64,000 nucleotides of DNA from Mycobacterium sp. IS-3022 (GTDB lineage Bacteria > Actinomycetota > Actinomycetes > Mycobacteriales > Mycobacteriaceae). Shown here piece by piece: positions 62,096 through 64,000 of this stretch. A program made the translations under genes and the position numbers. The notes beneath the pieces were generated by a model. The model worked only from the letters and a program-made list of their open reading frames with translations, had not been told where the DNA came from and did not search any database. The stretch's first letter is position 1; the number at the start of each line of letters is the position of its first letter. The DNA lies in the NCBI RefSeq assembly GCF_001500065.1, contig NZ_LQIN01000050.1, positions 62,001-126,000 on the forward strand, in the 5' to 3' direction.

Positions 62096-62406
62096 TCCCG
62101 GGTGAAATCGTCTACGGGCAGGGCGATATCGAGTTCAACCCGGGCGCGCGACGGATCGAGCTGGACGTCGTCAACACCGGCGACAGGCCTATCCAAGTCG
62201 GCAGCCATGTGCATCTGCCGCAGGCCAATGCTGCTCTGCAGTTCGACCGCCACGCTGCCCACGGCCACCGCCTCGACATTCCAGCCGGTACCGCTGTTCG
62301 CTTCGAACCCGGTGTCACCCAGCATGTTTCGCTCGTGCCGTTGACCGGGTCACGCGAGGTTCACGGGCTGAGCCTACAACCGCCGGGCCGGCTGGACGCC
62401 TCATGA
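62092..62406 (+). CDS. ureB: Urease beta subunit
   Basis: 104 residues (MIPGEIVYGQGDIE start, VGSHVHLPQANAAL core). The stop overlaps ureC by 4 bp (ATGA), and the start overlaps ureA likewise, so three subunits are made from one mRNA. Confidence 0.97.
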   Translation: MIPGEIVYGQGDIEFNPGARRIELDVVNTGDRPIQVGSHVHLPQANAALQFDRHAAHGHRLDIPAGTAVRFEPGVTQHVSLVPLTGSREVHGLSLQPPGRLDAS

Positions 62407-64000
62407 GCGAGCTGTCTCGCGCCAGGTATGCCGCCCTGTTCGGACCGACGACCGGCGACCGGATCAGGTTGGCCGACACGGATCTGTTCGTGGAGATCAC
62501 CGAGGATCGCAGCGGCGGCCCCGGGCGGGCAGGCGACGAAGCGGTGTTCGGCGGCGGCAAGGTATTGCGCGAGTCGATGGGACAGGGGCGCGCGACCCGC
62601 GCCGACGGGGCGCCCGACACCGTGATCACCGGTGTGGTGATCATCGACTACTGGGGAATCATCAAGGCCGACATCGGTATCCGCGATGGCCGCATCGTCG
62701 GCATCGGCAAGGCCGGCAACCCCGACATCATGTCCGGCGTGCATCCCGAGCTCGTCGTCGGGCCATCGACGGAGATCATCGGGGGCAACGGACGTATCGT
62801 CACCGCGGGGGCGATCGACTGCCACGTGCACCTGATCTGCCCGCAGCTCATGGCGGAGGCGCTCGGCGGCGGCATCACCACCATCGTCGCCGGCGGCACC
62901 GGCCCGGCCGAGGGCAGCAAGGCCACCACCGTCACCCCCGGGGCGTGGCACCTCGCGCGCATCCTCGAGTCGCTGGACTCGTGGCCGATGAACGTGGCCC
63001 TGCTCGGCAAGGGCAACACGGTCAACACCGACTCGTTGTGGGAGCAGCTGCGCGGCGGCGCTTCGGGTTTCAAACTTCACGAGGACTGGGGGTCGACTCC
63101 TGCGGCGATCGACGCCTGCCTCACCGTCGCCGACGCTTCCGGTGTCCAGGTCGCACTTCACTCCGACACGCTCAACGAAGCAGGCTTCGTCGAGGACACG
63201 ATCGGCGCGATCAACGGCCGCTCGATCCACGCCTACCACACCGAGGGCGCGGGGGGCGGCCACGCACCCGACATCATCCGGGTCGCCGCCGAGGCCTACG
63301 TCCTCCCGAGTTCGACGAATCCGACCCGGCCGCACACCGTCAACACGCTCGACGAACACCTCGACATGTTGATGGTCTGCCACCACCTCAACCCCCAGGT
63401 GCCCGAGGATCTCGCGTTCGCCGAGAGTCGGATCCGCCCCTCGACGATGGCCGCCGAGGATCTGCTCCACGACATCGGCGCGATCTCGATGATCGGCAGC
63501 GACTCGCAGGCCATGGGCCGGATCGGGGAGGTGGTCATCCGCACCTGGCAGACCGCACACGTGATGAAGCGACGGCGCGGCGCGCTACCCGGCGACAACG
63601 GAGCAGACAACACCCGCGCCCGCCGCTACGTCGCCAAATACACCATCTGCCCGGCGATCGCGCACGGGCTGGACCACGAGATCGGATCGGTCGAGGTCGG
63701 CAAACTCGCCGACCTCGTGCTGTGGGAACCGGCGTTCTTCGGAGTCCGCCCGTACGCGGTGCTGAAGGGCGGAATGATCGCATGGGCCGCCATGGGTGAC
63801 GCGAACGCGTCGATTCCGACGCCGCAGCCCGTGCTGCCCCGACCGATGTTCGGCGCGGCGCCCGCGGCCGCGGCGGCCACATCGGTGCACTTCGTTTCGC
63901 CGCAGGCTGTCGATGACGGGCTCGCCGACCGCCTGGCGGTCAATCGGCGTCTGGTAGCCGTCAAGAACGTCCGGCAAATCAGTAAAGCTCAGATGCCTCT
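62403..64000 (+). CDS. ureC: Urease alpha subunit, C-terminus cut by window edge
   Basis: 532 of about 570 residues are present. The nickel site is complete: H141 and H143 (CHVHLICP), the carbamylated Lys K224 in GFKLHEDWG, H253 in ALHSDT, H279 and D367. The mobile-flap Cys-His is C326-H327-H328 in MVCHHLNP. It needs the accessory genes ureF, ureG and ureD, expected just beyond the edge. Confidence 0.97.
   Translation, partial: MSELSRARYAALFGPTTGDRIRLADTDLFVEITEDRSGGPGRAGDEAVFGGGKVLRESMGQGRATRADGAPDTVITGVVIIDYWGIIKADIGIRDGRIVGIGKAGNPDIMSGVHPELVVGPSTEIIGGNGRIVTAGAIDCHVHLICPQLMAEALGGGITTIVAGGTGPAEGSKATTVTPGAWHLARILESLDSWPMNVALLGKGNTVNTDSLWEQLRGGASGFKLHEDWGSTPAAIDACLTVADASGVQVALHSDTLNEAGFVEDTIGAINGRSIHAYHTEGAGGGHAPDIIRVAAEAYVLPSSTNPTRPHTVNTLDEHLDMLMVCHHLNPQVPEDLAFAESRIRPSTMAAEDLLHDIGAISMIGSDSQAMGRIGEVVIRTWQTAHVMKRRRGALPGDNGADNTRARRYVAKYTICPAIAHGLDHEIGSVEVGKLADLVLWEPAFFGVRPYAVLKGGMIAWAAMGDANASIPTPQPVLPRPMFGAAPAAAAATSVHFVSPQAVDDGLADRLAVNRRLVAVKNVRQISKAQMP

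Noticed and set aside
1..64000. tRNA, rRNA, CRISPR array, insertion sequence or prophage
   Set aside because: No cloverleaf, spaced identical repeats, transposase, integrase or attachment-site duplication was seen; gene order is that of a mycobacterial core.

Overview
The window is high-G+C chromosomal DNA from a mycobacterium, most likely a rapidly growing (Mycolicibacterium-type) species. The evidence is gene content and order: pknF, malQ, a protein like Rv1815, bacA (Rv1819c), ilvG, secA2, pgsA2, the DUF881/DUF1290/DUF881 trio, gcvH, garA, two MerR regulators, gcvB, an Rv1836c-like protein, glcB, two CorC-type CBS proteins, guaB1, gnd, blaR/blaI, a PaaI thioesterase and ureABC follow the M. 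tuberculosis order Rv1819c to Rv1850. The ESX-5 cluster that sits beside malQ in M. tuberculosis is not here. GTG starts, ATGA overlaps and leaderless-looking promoters are frequent, as expected for mycobacteria. There are no tRNA or rRNA genes, CRISPR arrays or insertion sequences.

Layout. 1-33 kb is the variable half. It opens with a cut aldehyde dehydrogenase, a lipocalin-like AttH/CrtC protein and a Rieske oxygenase. Then come an antigen-85-like secreted esterase, several small mycobacterial proteins (SRPBCC, NTF2-like, DUF732, DUF2993), a type II NADH dehydrogenase and a Nudix hydrolase. A minus-strand operon, pknF - LLM oxidoreductase - SnoaL protein, follows. Next is a ferritin-like di-iron protein overlapping its own ferredoxin reductase, divergent from a PlsC-type acyltransferase. 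Then malQ, an MFS carrier, a paired SMR drug exporter, a carboxylesterase, a fatty-acid-hydroxylase-type membrane protein, a KhtTU-like potassium exporter, a DAO oxidase and a secreted serine protease. The half ends with an ArsR/SRPBCC pair, a VOC/KstD-like pair under a KstR-type operator, and the cobalamin importer bacA.

33-64 kb is conserved core. It covers secretion and envelope (secA2, pgsA2, DUF881 proteins), the glycine cleavage system (gcvH, and gcvB behind a tandem glycine riboswitch), the PknG/PknB-controlled metabolic switch GarA, the glyoxylate shunt enzyme GlcB, purine salvage (GuaB1), the pentose phosphate pathway (Gnd), the BlaI/BlaR regulator pair and the urease operon, cut by the window end inside ureC.

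The most interesting non-coding item lies between blaI and the PaaI thioesterase. An IdeR-type box overlaps a good promoter, which is followed by roughly 115 nt ending in a perfect 15-bp hairpin. This is where M. tuberculosis encodes the iron-sparing small RNA MrsI (ncRv11846), so I call an MrsI orthologue. A second IdeR-type box precedes the gene just upstream of it, making a small iron-responsive island. The most interesting candidate enzyme system is the di-iron protein plus overlapping reductase at 13.6-15.7 kb: it is usually called a 'metal-dependent hydrolase', but its residues and its neighbour point to a two-component oxygenase.
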